Counted from the stretch's first letter, positions 22,701-34,790 are shown. The stretch: 64,000 nucleotides of DNA from Eumeta japonica (GCA_005406025.1 BGZK01000291.1:186001-250000), one strand, 5' to 3'. The notes: a model not told the origin generated them from the sequence alone. Made by a program: numbers and translations.

Positions 22701-24612
22701 TAACCCGCACTAATCCCGAGCGCGTGCTAGACCAGCGCGGAGGCCCTCAAATCTTGTAAGCAAAATCATAGGAGGACATGCCTCAGCAGGGGAGTAATTA
22801 AAAGTTGACCAAAAAAAATGAATAAAGAAGAAAGAACAAGACGACGAAAAGCTTATGTATTGTCATCTTTACTACCTACATTGTAGTGATTTAGGAAAAT
22901 AGACGAAGCTACAATAATTCTCGACGATTTCTTTTGTTTACATTTAAATAGATTTACGTAATTTTTAGTCGTTTTCAAGTGAAGCTTAAGCATAATATCG
23001 AAATTAGTTTAGTATTCGTTACATTGTTAAATAAAACAGTCACGACTTCAATTATCAAATACTCTAACTTTACCATTTTTATACTAATTATTATCTTTGT
23101 AGTTAACCTCGTTGTAAAAAAAAGACCACGTGCAAGTCAAATTCGCGTATTGAGAACATCCCGTATACAAAATGAAGTAAGTATGTCCTAACATGTAGTT
23201 TTTGCATGAGAAGATAGAATTACAGATAAAAAATGAGAATGTAATCACCATTAATGAAATGTTGAAAAGTACTGAAATTTATGAAAATTGGAAAAGCTGC
23301 CGGATATGATAAGGTTTCGTTACAGACGCTACGGGGCGGTAGGGATATAGTGGCAATCCTACAATACCAGCTTTTTAATACATGCTGGAAAAGCCGTGGG
23401 GTGCCTATGACTGGTGCAAAGCCGTTATTGTACCCATCTATAAAGGAAAAGGCTCACAGCAGGTTTTCACAAATTACCGTCTTATAAGCCTCTTCAGCAT
23501 TATTGGCAAACTGTACGCGAAAATATTTATTGAAGGGGTTCTAAATGAGAATGAAAATAAAATCTGGGATATACAAGCAGGACATCGAAAAGTGATGGGG
23601 TATGAACCAAATTTTTCCCTGAATAACATTACGGAAAAGTTTTTAGCCAACGGCCACAAGATCTTCTGAATTTTCGTAAATCTGTAAAAAGCTTATTATA
23701 GGGCAAAAAGGAATAATTTTTAGAATCCCCAACCATGCATACAGAACCTCCAGTGCCTGCGTCAGAATAAACAGCTTACACTAGCTAGTTTAACATCTGC
23801 GATGGTAAAGATTGTTTAGTCACTCTGAGGTCACACAGTAAAGAAAACCATGTGTAAATCCATCTCGTGCTTATTTTTTAGTATCATTTCAGGCTATTGG
23901 GACAATACGATCTCTATATAAATAATTTTTATGTCGGGGTCATATCGTATATATCGTAATAATTATTTACCATAATAAATATCGTAATAATTGTATTGCA
24001 TTAATGCAATAGTATTGCATTACTAAAACATATCAACACCAATATTGATCCCAAGCACAGGACCGATTCGAACCAAATACTACACGAACGTTAGTCACTT
24101 ACATTTGTGCCACTGATCTGTAAAATTTTCAGAATTGAATATAAAACAACTTCACTTATGAAACTTTCACTATTGTTGTAATAAAATATAATATAATGTA
24201 TTAGGAACAATTATAAATATATTAGAAACCATAGATATTTTAATGTGTTTTGAAAATGCTAAAAACCATAATAGACGAAAATTTATGGTATTTTGATAAT
24301 CGCTTTCACGATTTGTTCGCATCGGCTGATTGTATTTCTGTAGTTGAATGAATTTAATAGGCACGTTGGACTCGCATTATGCTGGTTCTCATACATAATA
24401 TTTTATTGCAGGGCGAGTATCATCTCATGAACTTAACTGTGGACATGAGAAGTTTCAAGAATGTATGGCCGTTTGAGAAAAGCCGCTTGTCAATAACTTC
24501 ACTGGCAACTGATAAAAACAATACTTTGATTGGCAACGGAGAGGTGTATCTGACGATCAAAGAGGAAAGACGATCAAAATCGTCGAAAAAGAACAGAATC
24601 GAACGAACGTAA
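19769..24612 (+). CDS. Secreted DUF1091-like protein, copy B (intact, 187 aa)
   Basis: Four exons: 19769-19819 (signal peptide MKLLHLILLYFLHQIIC), 20296-20451, 21947-22102 and 24412-24612. All introns are phase 0 with GT..AG ends. The first donor is GTAAGT and exons 2 and 3 are each exactly 156 bp. Exon 2 carries NFTIKRYGRGSLYYLNVEG. Exon 3 carries LSNEYRRSFVQWKWKLCDG and PYIGQMLVRGGLKNLSCP. Exon 4 carries GEYHLMNLTVDMRSF, WPFEKSRL and a basic tail. The CP..G-Y---N--VD pattern and length fit insect DUF1091/DM8 proteins, thought to share the MD-2-like lipid-binding fold. The function is unknown; some relatives act in chemosensation. N-glycosylation sites include NFT, NVT, NLS and NLT. Mature cysteines are at KWCNF, KLCDG and SCP; the exon-4 cysteine of copy D is serine here. 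The exon-3 donor (GTTCGT) is weak. Read-through would end after 12 more codons. Confidence 0.8.
20510..20720 (+). mobile_element. Interspersed repeat in intron 2 of copy B, tRNA-like start
   Basis: The segment starts GCCGCGATGGCGGAACAGCC, which recalls the A-box half of a serine or leucine tRNA, and continues with moderately GC-rich sequence ending near CCCCCGACCTGTACTAGG. No anticodon stem or complete cloverleaf can be drawn, so it is not called a tRNA gene. A tRNA-derived SINE is possible. Confidence 0.35.
20925..21065 (-). mobile_element. RTE-type LINE 3' fragment in intron 2 of copy B
   Basis: The plus-strand words CTTGCTCCACTGACATCCAT and GGTGCTTAAAATTCGG match the 3' end of the antisense LINE fragments at 3.2 and 59.6 kb. 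It is only about 140 bp and is broken. Confidence 0.65.
21278..21517 (-). other. Unassigned 79-codon open frame in intron 2 of copy B
   Basis: The - strand frame starts MVHSPFIRYPIFTQETN and includes VVTALGLRVPMSDGNRL. Its composition is more coding-like than the surrounding intron. I recognise no family. It may be a transposon protein fragment. Confidence 0.25.
22680..22840. mobile_element. Interspersed repeat fragment in intron 3 of copy B
   Basis: A GC-rich patch (AACCCGCACTAATCCCGAGC near 22700) is followed by CTCAGCAGGGGAGTAATTAA near 22782. The latter resembles CAGCAGGAGGGTAGTAAAAG near 20790, so both probably come from one repeat family. Confidence 0.4.
23240..23820 (+). mobile_element. 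RTE-type LINE reverse-transcriptase fragment
   Basis: Three + frames in turn give GKAAGYDKVSLQTLRGG, then WCKAVIVPIYKGKGSQQ with NYRLISLFSIIGKLYAKIF, then IFVNL.KAYYRA and SACVRIN. This is the finger and palm order of a non-LTR reverse transcriptase, where the last region normally carries the first catalytic aspartate (FVDLEKAYD). Here that aspartate has become asparagine or been lost. Several frameshifts show it is dead. It lies in intron 3 of copy B in the sense orientation. Confidence 0.85.
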
Positions 24613-26036
24613 CGTTTCGTAGCAACAATAAAATATTGCACGTCCGTTGAATACAATAAATGATCATATTTGAATGGTAGAGCCTTATCAGTTAAATCGT
24701 AATAGGTAGCCAGTTAAAATTTTTATACAGAATATGCTATTAAACATAATTTACGTGCATCATTAAATGTCATCATTAAATCACACTGTGTCTAACTTGG
24801 CTAAAGCACGAAAATGGCCCGGGTGGATGCGAGAGACATTTTCATACAGTGGGTGATCGCTCGCCACTCATTTTAATCTGACACCGTTTGTAAGGCATCC
24901 TTCTTGGGTGTCAACTTGTAAGATGGAATCTGACTCCCGCGACATCTCGCAACATTTGAACAAATAACAATTGAAATATTAAGTAAGGATCCTTAATCAA
25001 TGAAAATGTTGTACCATTGGTTGGGATGATTTGTAGGTAAATAAATTGAGAACAATTTAATTTCATTGAGTTACTTTTCAACGGAGAAGCGATATCATTA
25101 CAATACATTATAGTACTTTAGGTATTTTCATTAAAAGCTTTTCTACTGGCCAGTCAAGGAAAGTTCATTCACCAAAACTTGATCAGTTGAGTACATCTTG
25201 CTTTCGAACTTTACGAGTGACTTCGTGAGACCATCAGTTTTAAAGTTTATTAAATTCATTATAATGCATACACTTCGGAACCCTACACTGCACATGACCC
25301 GACACGTACTTGGACGGCTTTTATTATTATTTTCCTCAGACATTAAACATAATGCTTTGTAGTTTGCTGTGTTATTTACTTCAACGATGTGGCTATGAAA
25401 TCCTCCGCTTTTATTATAGGGTAACGATCAACTCTCTATTTTTTTATTCACTAGGAAAAAGAAATGTGCAGTGGTAGATACCACTAAACAATTTTCTGTG
25501 GAACCATGTACAAAAAATTCTTGTCTGTTCTTATTTAATACATGTGTACTTCGCACGTTATCTTCTTTATACACGTCTGTAGTTACGCGTCTGTAACAAA
25601 GTCGGCAATATTCAGAATTGAAGCAAAATTGATATGCAAAGATCGTACTATGTGGAAATCAGTAGTCTCTGACTACTTTTCTAATAAATAGGCGTGGGTT
25701 TGTAATAAAATCAAAACAATTAACACAAATAATTTCAATAAACTAGTACATAAGTCTCTACAAGAATTCCACTAGGTCTGTCCGGGCATAAAATGAATCC
25801 ACAAAACTGTTCGAATTGCAGTGGCGTAAAGAGATGTCATATCTCGGAAAGTCTTGAATGTTGGGAGACGCACCAAACTTTTGAATTAGAAAGAATAAGG
25901 CATCGACGTCAATAGTAAATAAAACATGAATCACCTAATATACGGTTTTAAAAGTATTCTTATAGTATGTTAATGTAGCTCTATTAAATAAACAAATCTA
26001 ACAAACGCAGCAATTCATTAAAATAAAGACGACCAT
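24613..26036. other. 3' flank of copy B, no gene seen
   Basis: A polyadenylation-type AATAAA occurs soon after the stop (near 24625 and 24655) and could serve copy B. The rest is AT-rich with short accidental frames on both strands. Confidence 0.5.
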
Positions 26037-26219
26037 ATGATAAAACTACTGATTGTATGTATTATTTATATTTCGAGCGCGTATTGCAAACAATTTTCTA
26101 AAAGAGTTGAAACACTTGAAAGACAAGACAAGCATCTAAATAAAGATGCAATACATGGTATACCATTACAGTACAACGAACAAGACTCTGCCGCTCTAAA
26201 TTGCCTACAAGTGATGTAA
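26037..26219 (+). CDS. Possible 60-aa secreted peptide (doubtful)
   Basis: The frame begins with a good signal-peptide shape, MIKLLIVCIIYISSAYC, reminiscent of the signal exons of the array. It continues as a short hydrophilic peptide (QFSKRVETLERQDKHLNKD). The sequence after the signal does not match the DUF1091-like exons, and no GTAAGT donor follows the signal part. It could be a small secreted-peptide gene or chance. Confidence 0.25.
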   Translation: MIKLLIVCIIYISSAYCKQFSKRVETLERQDKHLNKDAIHGIPLQYNEQDSAALNCLQVM

Positions 26220-26514
26220 TACGCAGGTTCAACGCTCCTCGACCTTTCCTACTTCTCCCCCGCATTCCTAATTTATACCATTGCGACGCTTTCGTGACTT
26301 ACTTCACAGCGGCACACTTTTGTGCCTTGTACAGTACACAGCCTGCACATTAATTAACGACGGTATTTAATAAAGCAGGAAAAAATTTTTTACGTCATTT
26401 ATTTATAAATTGTTAATAAACAAATGAATAAGTTTAGCATATAAATAAAAATGTTGTAGTAACGAGATGATGATGATGAGTATTTTGTTGTGATAATGGA
26501 ATGATTAAATAAAA

Positions 26515-26817
26515 TTATATAATATTTAATTTTCTATTTGTCAAACATTTTAATGATTGGTTAAGTATTTTTTGATAAAGAAGGTAACGAGCGGCATGAA
26601 AAGGAAATTCAATGGCAAAAATAAGGTTGAATAATTTTTCGGAGCCCTTCATAATATATGCGATAAAACATGCATCGGATATCCCAGGATCGCCGATAAT
26701 TCCAAACACTCGATATTCGACATGGTCTAGAGGCAGGAGTCGATAGTGAAGTGCCCTAGCTTTGAGGTGATAAAAGTATTCTAGTACTGTTGAGCTCTCT
26801 TGAGCACGACAGAACAC
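26515..26817 (-). mobile_element. Retrotransposon gag-like fragment (tentative)
   Basis: A 100-codon - strand frame contains ESSTVLEYFYHLKARALHYR, then LLPLDHVEYRVFGIIGDP, then ISDACFIAY. The order (a YFY..KAR helix, then a VEY.VFGI..P turn) is like the C-terminal half of a Ty3/gypsy-type gag. The flanks are not recognisable. It lies directly upstream of pseudogene C. Confidence 0.4.
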
Positions 26818-27700
26818 GAATGTGAGTATTATACACGTAGCTAAAACTTTGAAGACGTTATCTTACTTTACTTTATAGGCCAATAATATGAATAAATGTT
26901 ATGAGAATTTAGTTCCTATTCATTTGCGATTTTCAAGATATGTCGCACGTTTATGAAAGTTCTTGAAGTCGATAAAGAAATTGGATATAATACAGTCATA
27001 ATATAATTCAAAAAATGATGATATCGCCTACAGTTCGGCACGGAACTAACAACTGAAAACTAAGGTTTTTTAAATACCTATGTTTCACCTGTATTCAGGT
27101 TTTTTGTAGTGAAATCTAAATTTGAGATATGTGAATGAATACATATAAGTTTTAATTCAAAACTTGAAAAGAATTTTAAGGAAAAATGTTCTGCAAGATA
27201 TTCATTTCTGATGAAATTTTTATTTCTCTCATTATGTTTTGTTGCTTTCCGGCATTGTGACAAGTTTTTATGTTGTTCTTACTTCTAAATTTACAACAGT
27301 TGTTTCACAATGTATTATTATAAATATCACATAAATTATACATCATTAACTTCATATTTCAGACGGCAAACTTCACCATCAAACGTTATGAAAGACGGAG
27401 TATTTACTATTTGGACGTTGCAGGATACTTCAAACATACTGGCGCAACAATATTACGGTATATGGAAAACTTAAATCAAACTTAATGGAATGCTCATTCT
27501 AACAAAGTACCCGTCTATTGAAAAATACGGTTATTTAGTCCGTGTCCTTGGGCTATTAATTCTACGTGGTCTAATTTTCAATTTGATATGAAAAAGGATT
27601 GTAGAGATTTAATGATTTTGTCTAAGCGACGCTGCTGCTTAAAAGCTGCTTATTTTCGAATGCACATAATAAACAATGATAATATCCTGTATTATTTTAG

Positions 27701-28353
27701 ATAGTGGACGATATTATTATATGTTGGCTGAGTAATTGGACAGAATTAGATCTGTTTCAAAATTATATTAATACTATACACCTTAAAATCCAAATTAAAC
27801 TAGAAGAAGAAACAAACAATTCTATATTATATTTAGATTTGACCTTAACTAGAAAAAATAATAGACATGAATTTAAAATATACAGAAAACCGACTTGCAC
27901 AGATACTACAATACCCATTTCTTCTTGTAATCCATGGCAACACAAATTGGCAGCTTATAAATTTATGATACATCGGTTATTCACCATACCCCTAAAGAAT
28001 CAGAAATTCTCATTGGAATTAAATACCATGTTCAATATAGCATTGGCAAACGGTTACAGTAAAAAATGTATAGATGGACTCATTAATAAAAAAACCAAAA
28101 ATTATTATAAAGAACAGTATCTATCCAACACAATCAAGAGTAAAAGAAATATATAGCTAGTTTGACAAATTTTAGTACAATTTCGGAGAAAACTTCAAGA
28201 CTATTAAAATAACATAATATTTATACGCCTTTAAAACAAACAACAATTTGAAAACTTTATGTAACAATAAAGATTAAAAATAATAAAAAAAAAATCTGGA
28301 ATTTATAAATTAACTTGTGAAATATATATATAAATCGATATATATATTTCGAT

Positions 28354-28385
<32 letters not shown>

Positions 28386-28470
28386 AATAGAACAAACCAG
28401 ACGTTGTTTTGAAACTAGATACAAAGAACATATTTCGACCTTTAAAAATAATAAATCATAAGTATAATAA
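27701..28470 (+). mobile_element. Penelope-like element fragment (RT end plus GIY-YIG)
   Basis: The fragment begins inside the reverse transcriptase at VDDIIICWLSN, the catalytic two-aspartate motif, and continues FKIYRKPTCTDTTIP, typical of the Penelope thumb region, to a stop at 28156. Further on, SGIYKLTC (28292-28318) and QTRRCFETRYKEHIS (from 28390) are the two halves of a GIY-YIG endonuclease domain. A TA microsatellite (28320-28385) separates them. It is 5'-truncated and dead. It lies between exons 2 and 4 of pseudogene C. Confidence 0.85.
28320..28385. repeat. (TA)n microsatellite
   Basis: An imperfect TATATA tract with two CGAT interruptions, placed inside the GIY-YIG part of the Penelope-like fragment. 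Confidence 0.9.
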
Positions 28471-28986
28471 GAATATGCTTAATGACCAAATTAACATTTA
28501 TAAATCGCCGCTATTGGACGCTCGTCTGTAACTATTTGGGTAATGGTTGGTGATGGTTAGTCTATGACATTTGACAGGCATGTCTATTGGTGGTGGTCTA
28601 TGACTGCTGGTGAGGATGCTTTTGTCGCTCTTTGACCATTTCATGACAGCGGTTCACTTAACAATGTTGTGTCGGTTGTTTTTAACACTCCTTATACCCT
28701 GGTGGATGTGACTGTCGGCAATTTTCTGAGGATTGACATGTTGAACTCTTATTGCCTGGTTCTCATATTCGAAATTTTCTTGTAGGGTAAATATAATCTT
28801 ATGAACATGACCGCCGATATGGAAAGCTTCGACAGTATATTGCCATTACATAAAAGTCGTTTGGATTTCATTACAAAAAATTACAACCCATCACAATTGT
28901 GCACCGGAGAAGTGAATTTGATGTTTAAACATCAAACTTCTTCAAAGAAAAGAAAACTGAATTTGATCATATTTAACATTCCATAA

Positions 28987-30790
28987 ACGTATAACGTATC
29001 ATCAACTAATATTCTGTATATTACATTAATTACCATATTTCATTTTCATTGAATCAACTAAGTTATCCAACCTAACGCTTTTCGGATACAGTTTCATCAT
29101 AGCAAAAAAATATATAATTCTAAGCTCGTGGTCCATATTCTAACTTAAATCTATTCTTATATACACCGCGGCAATCATAAATAATATTTCTTTCATATCT
29201 GATCACGTAGTGCTATTATTATAACGCCGTTCATATTGGTTTTAGCAACTAATAATAAAGACAAATAAAGGTTAGGTAATCTGAATGTTTGTGGAGGGTT
29301 GGATGATAAAATTGATGATGACTACAAGCCGATGAACGACAGGCGACCCGATGTTATATGTCGAATGATCTTAAAACGAAAAATAGAGGCGGGGCCATCA
29401 AACACGGATCCTTCGATATTTATCGGTATTCGTGTTGGCCAGAGCCAACGAGAACGCCGGAGAGTTGGCTTCATTATATCAGAAAGATTATCTGTATGAT
29501 CACAAGGGTCCTCTGGCTCCGAGTTAAAGTAGGACTGACGCGGAGTTTTAGACTGATGTAAGAAACATATTAACGAAATGTAACTGAAAAAAATAGATCC
29601 TCATACTAGGTGATTTTAATGGCAAGATGAATGTACAGTGGGGTAGATATGAGAAAGTGTTGAGTAATTATGGAGAAGAAAGAATAATGAAGATTGTGAT
29701 TGCCCTCTCCTATTGTGCCAAGAAGTTCATTTGTATGTGACAAACACTAAGTTTGATCACAGAAAAATACACTCAGGTCATGGGCAATCTACCACGATTT
29801 TCACCATGTGCTAAACTGCTACAAATTCGTTAATGTTGATTCGCCGACGCGCTCTTGGCCAGTTTTTCAATACGAAACTAGCAACATTCCAGAAATTAAG
29901 GATATCAGTAAACACTAATCCTATAAACCGAAAGTTTTTAAATTGAAAATACTGTCAGTTGGTGTTTAACTCCATTTCTTCAAGCACTCAAATTATCAGT
30001 TGCCGACGGATGTCGACCGCCGACGTTGTACGCGCACGAAGTAAACCGACCGTACTTCGAAAATACACGAACGTAACTTTCGGCAGGGCCTAAGTGTCGG
30101 CTAGAATCTGACGAAACCGAAACCTCGACCGCTAATGAATGTTAATGAAGTTTAAAAAATCGTGTAATAATTTGATACCATTTATATATTTCAGAGCCCA
30201 ACAAAGCACGTAGTTTTATATTACAGTCCACACGACATATTATTATATGTTTGTCAAAAAAATGTAAGAATTACAAGTATTTAAAAAAAAATTAATTCAA
30301 GCACTTCAGACACCTCACATACACTACTTGTTATTTCCTGTGGCTTCAACAACAGTTTTGAATTGTTAACACAACGTTTAATGAAAATCATAGACACTTC
30401 TTGTGGAAACTGCTACTATATTAAAGCAAAATAAATTTAGTCAATTTGATTACTCGTGTAGACAGACTAAAAATTTACCTTCATGTGCCTTGTGGTGGCA
30501 AGGTGCCCCACGGTCAACCAACGACTTAGTAATGACGTTTAAAACTAAATAACGATATTTCATATACAGTCAAATATGCAAGTTACATTAACTCATATCG
30601 CAGTGACGAATCGTTATATTTTTGAGACTATTTTCATACATTCCAACTTTACAAAATTATTAGGTGTAATCGCCTGTTTATGAGTTTATAAACAAAATTA
30701 AAATAAAATAATGCAACAATATCAAATGATGTAACGCTAACAGAACTCAATAATTGATAATGCGATCCACAATACATAATACATTCAACA
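28987..30790 (+). repeat. Diverged third copy of the gene 3' flank
   Basis: After the stop of exon 4 in pseudogene C, shared words (AAACGTATAA, TTAATTACCATATT) follow the pattern after copy D at 39191. Further on, ATTACTCGTGTAG, CTAAAAATTTACCTTCAT, TACATTAACTCATA, CGCAG and CATTCCAACTTTACAA match the order seen at 300-545 and 39840-40080, at clearly lower identity. A LINE fragment interrupts it at 29279-29800. Confidence 0.65.
29279..29800 (+). mobile_element. RTE-type LINE endonuclease fragment
   Basis: Frames in turn give NLNVCGGLDDKIDD and MNDRRPDVIC, then KNRGGAIKHGSFDIYRY, then GFIISERLSV, then DFNGKMNVQWGRYEKVL. This is the order of an apurinic-type endonuclease domain of the LINE family also seen at 23.2 and 59.6 kb. 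The catalytic GDFN motif survives as DFN. There are several frameshifts. It lies downstream of the polymerase fragment at 23.2 kb, the wrong order for one element, so they are separate insertions. Confidence 0.8.
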
Positions 30791-31626
30791 AAAATATTCC
30801 AAGAATTACAAATATTTCACAAAATCATGATTCCCATACCTCGCAACCACACCACTCAACCCATGAAAATGTAATTTGTACACATTCTAAATAGAGGATA
30901 AAAATTCATTCTTGTGTCATTATGTCAATGAAGCCATTTCTTAAATTACCTGGTGATAGAAGAGATTTTATGGAATATTCTGATCGTCAACAACGTGACA
31001 TCCTGTAGTGTAAACAGTCGTACATTCTAGGATTGCTTCGATGCGTTCTTTTCGTCAATGGATTTTAATGGAGCAATATCCAGCAGAAGCTCCATTTTAA
31101 GGAACTCTGTAACATAAAGGTTAAATTTTCAAGTTTATATAAAATTTTACCCTATGTAACAAACAAATGCTATCACAAAATCTATTGTGTAAACGCTGGA
31201 CGAGATACACATTTTTTATTAGTATGGAGGAGTACTGATTCTTTAGATGGAGAACACTTTATTAATAATCTCATTAGTTGTGTTTTAAACTAATTTTGTA
31301 TTAAAAATTATCTTAGACTAAAGGCCTCTCTACATATAATAATAAGCAAATATAGATATGCAGCGTTTAACAAACTCTTTATAAATAAAGAAATCAAGTA
31401 TGGTATTGAAAAACACAACAATCAAAATGAAATTTAAGCGCATATATGTCTCGTTCCCACTTCAGCAAATTATGAGAAAGGCTAGCGTTCGAGTGAAAGA
31501 ATGACAGAGGCCGTGTGACAATCTGTTGGTGATACGAACTTGTAGTTGGAATTCCTCACAATACGAACTTGTAGTTAGAATTCCTCACAAAGATCCAATT
31601 CGTTATTTAATTAATGAATAAGAAAT
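30790..31626. other. No gene seen
   Basis: AT-rich with no coding signal. A 25-bp stretch (ATACGAACTTGTAGTT..GAATTCCTCACA) is directly repeated near 31533 and 31560. Confidence 0.5.
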
Positions 31627-31925
31627 CTAAAAAGACCGAAACAAGATTTAAAATAAACTACTAAAACCTAATAAACTCTACTTTGGGTTTAACAGGCTAC
31701 ATTATGAGCTGAAAACCTAAGTTAAATAATTTGCATTATGTTTGGTTGCAGGCGGGACCTATTAATTTTCTTACAATTTATAAGTTGCAAATGGGTGCCG
31801 CCTGGTCCCAAACATAATGTAAATTATTTAACTAAGGCTTTCAGCTCATAATGTAGTCTGTTAAACCCAAGAAGAGCTTATTAGATTTTAATAATTGATT
31901 TTCAATCTTGTTTCGTTCTTTTTAG
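31627..31925. mobile_element. 299-bp foldback MITE
   Basis: The two halves are reverse complements over roughly 120 bp each: CTAAAAAGACCGAAACAAGA at the left end pairs with TCTTGTTTCGTTCTTTTTAG at the right. Inner words such as GGGTTTAACAGGCTACATTA pair with TAATGTAGTCTGTTAAACCC. The loop lies near 31748-31800. There is no coding capacity. The shape suits a miniature inverted-repeat element. Confidence 0.85.
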
Positions 31926-34790
31926 TGCGTTGCTTATCTGTTGATTTTTTGCAGTCAGGTTTTTTTTTTATTATTTATTTTATTTTATACTTTTTAGTGT
32001 TCCGTTTGGCACATTCTTATGAATGAAAGCGTGTACTCTTATAACTTTTGTAAATCGCGCAAAATGTAAGGACAAGTACTATTGACAACATGTCAAACAA
32101 AACACAAAAACACAAATGAAATTATAATTGACGTAAGCGGTTGAATTGACTATACCGAGTAAAAAAAATGGTAATACGATATCCAACACACACTTGGCCG
32201 ATTTAAAGCCAAAATAAGAACATTTTAAGGCATTGATAACAAATTTATTCGAATTATTGAATTAAAATGGTTGTAATTATTCATAATTAAATTTAAATAG
32301 ATGCCATATGTATATTTTTGAAATCTCTTTTTAATTTCCTTTATTTCGATACCTACTCGACAGGTTTAATTAAAAAAAATTCTGAACTATTTACAATTTG
32401 GCACCAAAAATCCTCCATGTTGTTTTTTTTAATATCTATCCAAGGACATTTTTTGAGACGAATCTAACCATATTTTAATAGTCGAAATCCATCCAGCAGT
32501 TTGGAAGATAAGTGGCAATGAAGAAATTTACAAACAAACATACAAGATACGCGTGAAAAACAATACCCTTCCTTAAAAAGCCTCAAAGAAATTTTGTAAA
32601 TGCCTTTCCAAAATATCATCATATTTCGACAACAAAACCTACCATTTCTAAATGCGTTCCTTTATTTAACGAAGAGATTGTTACATCACGTATTCGAATA
32701 GGAAAAAACTTACATCGAATAAACATTGAAAAATGTTATGATTTCTAATTACTTTTGAATTGTGTTTTGAATATTTATTGATATTATAGTAAAACGATAT
32801 TTAAAATCACAAAAGCGGTCACATTACGAAACGATTCATGAAATTTAGTCAGTTACTCAAAATAGGCAGCGCCTGAAATTTTATCTGCATAAATTTTTTT
32901 TTAATATAGCCAGACGCAATTTTTACCTACCGGCTGTAGTACACCACTGTACATGGCTGATCCTATAAATACTTAAGCATACCCATAGAGGACATTATTA
33001 TTAAATAATGAGTTCCGTGAGTTTAATTTTTGTATACATATATTGTTTGTGTAATAACTTGAATATTTGTGTGATGCTTTGATTTTTTGGATAGTTGTCA
33101 AGATAAGCCACACCTTTCCGTTTTTACCAAGTGAAGGCCATTGAGTGACACAGAAGTTATAGTAAAATGTGCCACGCAATAATGTCACTCAATGTGACAC
33201 TCAATAATATGTGAACAATTAACGAACCTGGCATAGGAATTGAGTAAGCCTATACTTTATATATACGGATGAAAGTTATTTGCTTTCCAAAATTGATAGG
33301 AAAAAAAAGAGTTAAAATAACTATTACTTAAAAATACACAAATGATGTACTAAAGGCTAGAAAATAAACATAATAAACATTGTTATCAAAAACGTAAGGT
33401 TTATCAAAATATTATAGAAACTGTCTAACCGTAAGAAATCACACAGGACTAAAAGCAATAAATTGTTCCAGTATTGGTCGAAGGTCGAGAAACACTTTTT
33501 AAGTCACCACCTCAGCTGAATACTTAATAATCAGAGACGTTGATCGATTCATTTAAATAAAGCCGGTCGGCCTCGTCTATACAGTATTCATGCTCCTTGT
33601 TAGTAAAATTCTGATCTGCAGATGGATTTAACATTTTTAAAATATGAGGGCTCGAAAGCCCATTATTACGTTATTGCTTATTGACAAGGAATAGGATATC
33701 TAATTAAAAACTCCACTTGGAAACAACTAGATTACAAAAGTAGCGTATTTTGTGGGCCAGTCCGAGTATATAAACAACAGAATTTCTAAAAAAATATTGA
33801 ACATAAGATGTAACAATCTAAACTTTATTTGAAATGATAATTGGTTGCTATGCTTATTACTTTGCTAAGGATTACTGGACAAAAGAGCAGCATGAAGTTA
33901 GGCAGCATTCACGCTTGTATATCACGTATACCAAGCGCACCCAAAAAACGTTATTGTACCCTTTTCGTATAAGTTAGTCTTTTATAAGAACTATGGAACT
34001 GTGTAGTTTTTTTCTCGACAGTATTCCTCTTTGAAAGCGTTAGTAGCTTTCGATGTGTCTATGTGCCTTTTACGGGCATATATGGTAAAAATTAATAATT
34101 TTATTTATTTTTGTATAATTACTTGATTTTCTTAACGAAATGATTTTCTATACTAAAGTAGGTAAAGGCGTCGCGCATTTACGGTATTGTCACCACTGGA
34201 CTTACGCAGTACTCAAACTCCGCTTACACTGCGTATAGGAACTAATAAATACTTAAAAAATTAAAATAATATTTATACTTGCAGAAACCAATGTAATTAT
34301 CCACTCACGCAAATCGAGAAAAACACGATACTATTCTGTATTTTTTAGGGAAGTTATTCTATTATTGTATTATTTCGTTTATGATCGTAGTTCACCGTGT
34401 TTCCTTATTATTTTAAGAAAGTTTGAAATAAATGCGTCCCGCATGCGTGTACTCGGCAATAAGTAGGCATTGTCGCTTTTGGAATGCGCTCGATGCGACA
34501 ATGACATTCATAGTACTAATAAACCTAAAAATTTAGTGAAAATTCCTCAATGTTAAGTTTGAAATGGTATTCTGATAAAAATAACTTAAATTTTTGGTTA
34601 AAATTGAAAACGTTACAAAGGCAACAAAACGGCCTATTTTGTGGAACTCTTGTAAAATATTCGATCCCTTTTGATATGATATAGTCTTTTACTATTTTTC
34701 ACAAGAGTACTCTACAAAGGCTTATTGATATTGATAAATATAAACAGGAATGATGACATTCCAAAATAATTAAAAAAAAATCAGAATTTT
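31926..34790. other. Repeat debris, no gene
   Basis: Mostly AT-rich. The stretch 32400-32580 (CCAGCAGTTTGGAAGATAAG, then AAACAAACATACAAGATACG) is like a LINE or SINE 3' end common in Lepidoptera, recalled from memory. No reading frame worth naming was seen. Confidence 0.45.

Larger units (their letters stand above)
26849..28986 (+). pseudogene. DUF1091-like gene copy C, broken
   Basis: Exon 1 (from 26849) has its ATG changed to TTG, an internal stop and no GT donor where copy D has GTAAGT. Exon 2 (27363-27457) lacks its first 60 bp or so. It keeps NFTIKRYERRSIYYL and a GTATAT donor. Exon 3 cannot be found, and a Penelope-like fragment stands in its place. Exon 4 (28786-28986) is fully open for 66 codons with a TAG acceptor. 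It begins GKYNLMNMTADMESF, carries KSRLDF and a basic tail, and is the best-kept part. Intron 1 aligns with that of copy D, including matching words before the acceptor, so C and D are sister copies. Confidence 0.85.

Noticed and set aside
23474..23659. - strand frame opposite the RT fragment
   Set aside because: Shadow of the sense LINE reading frame.
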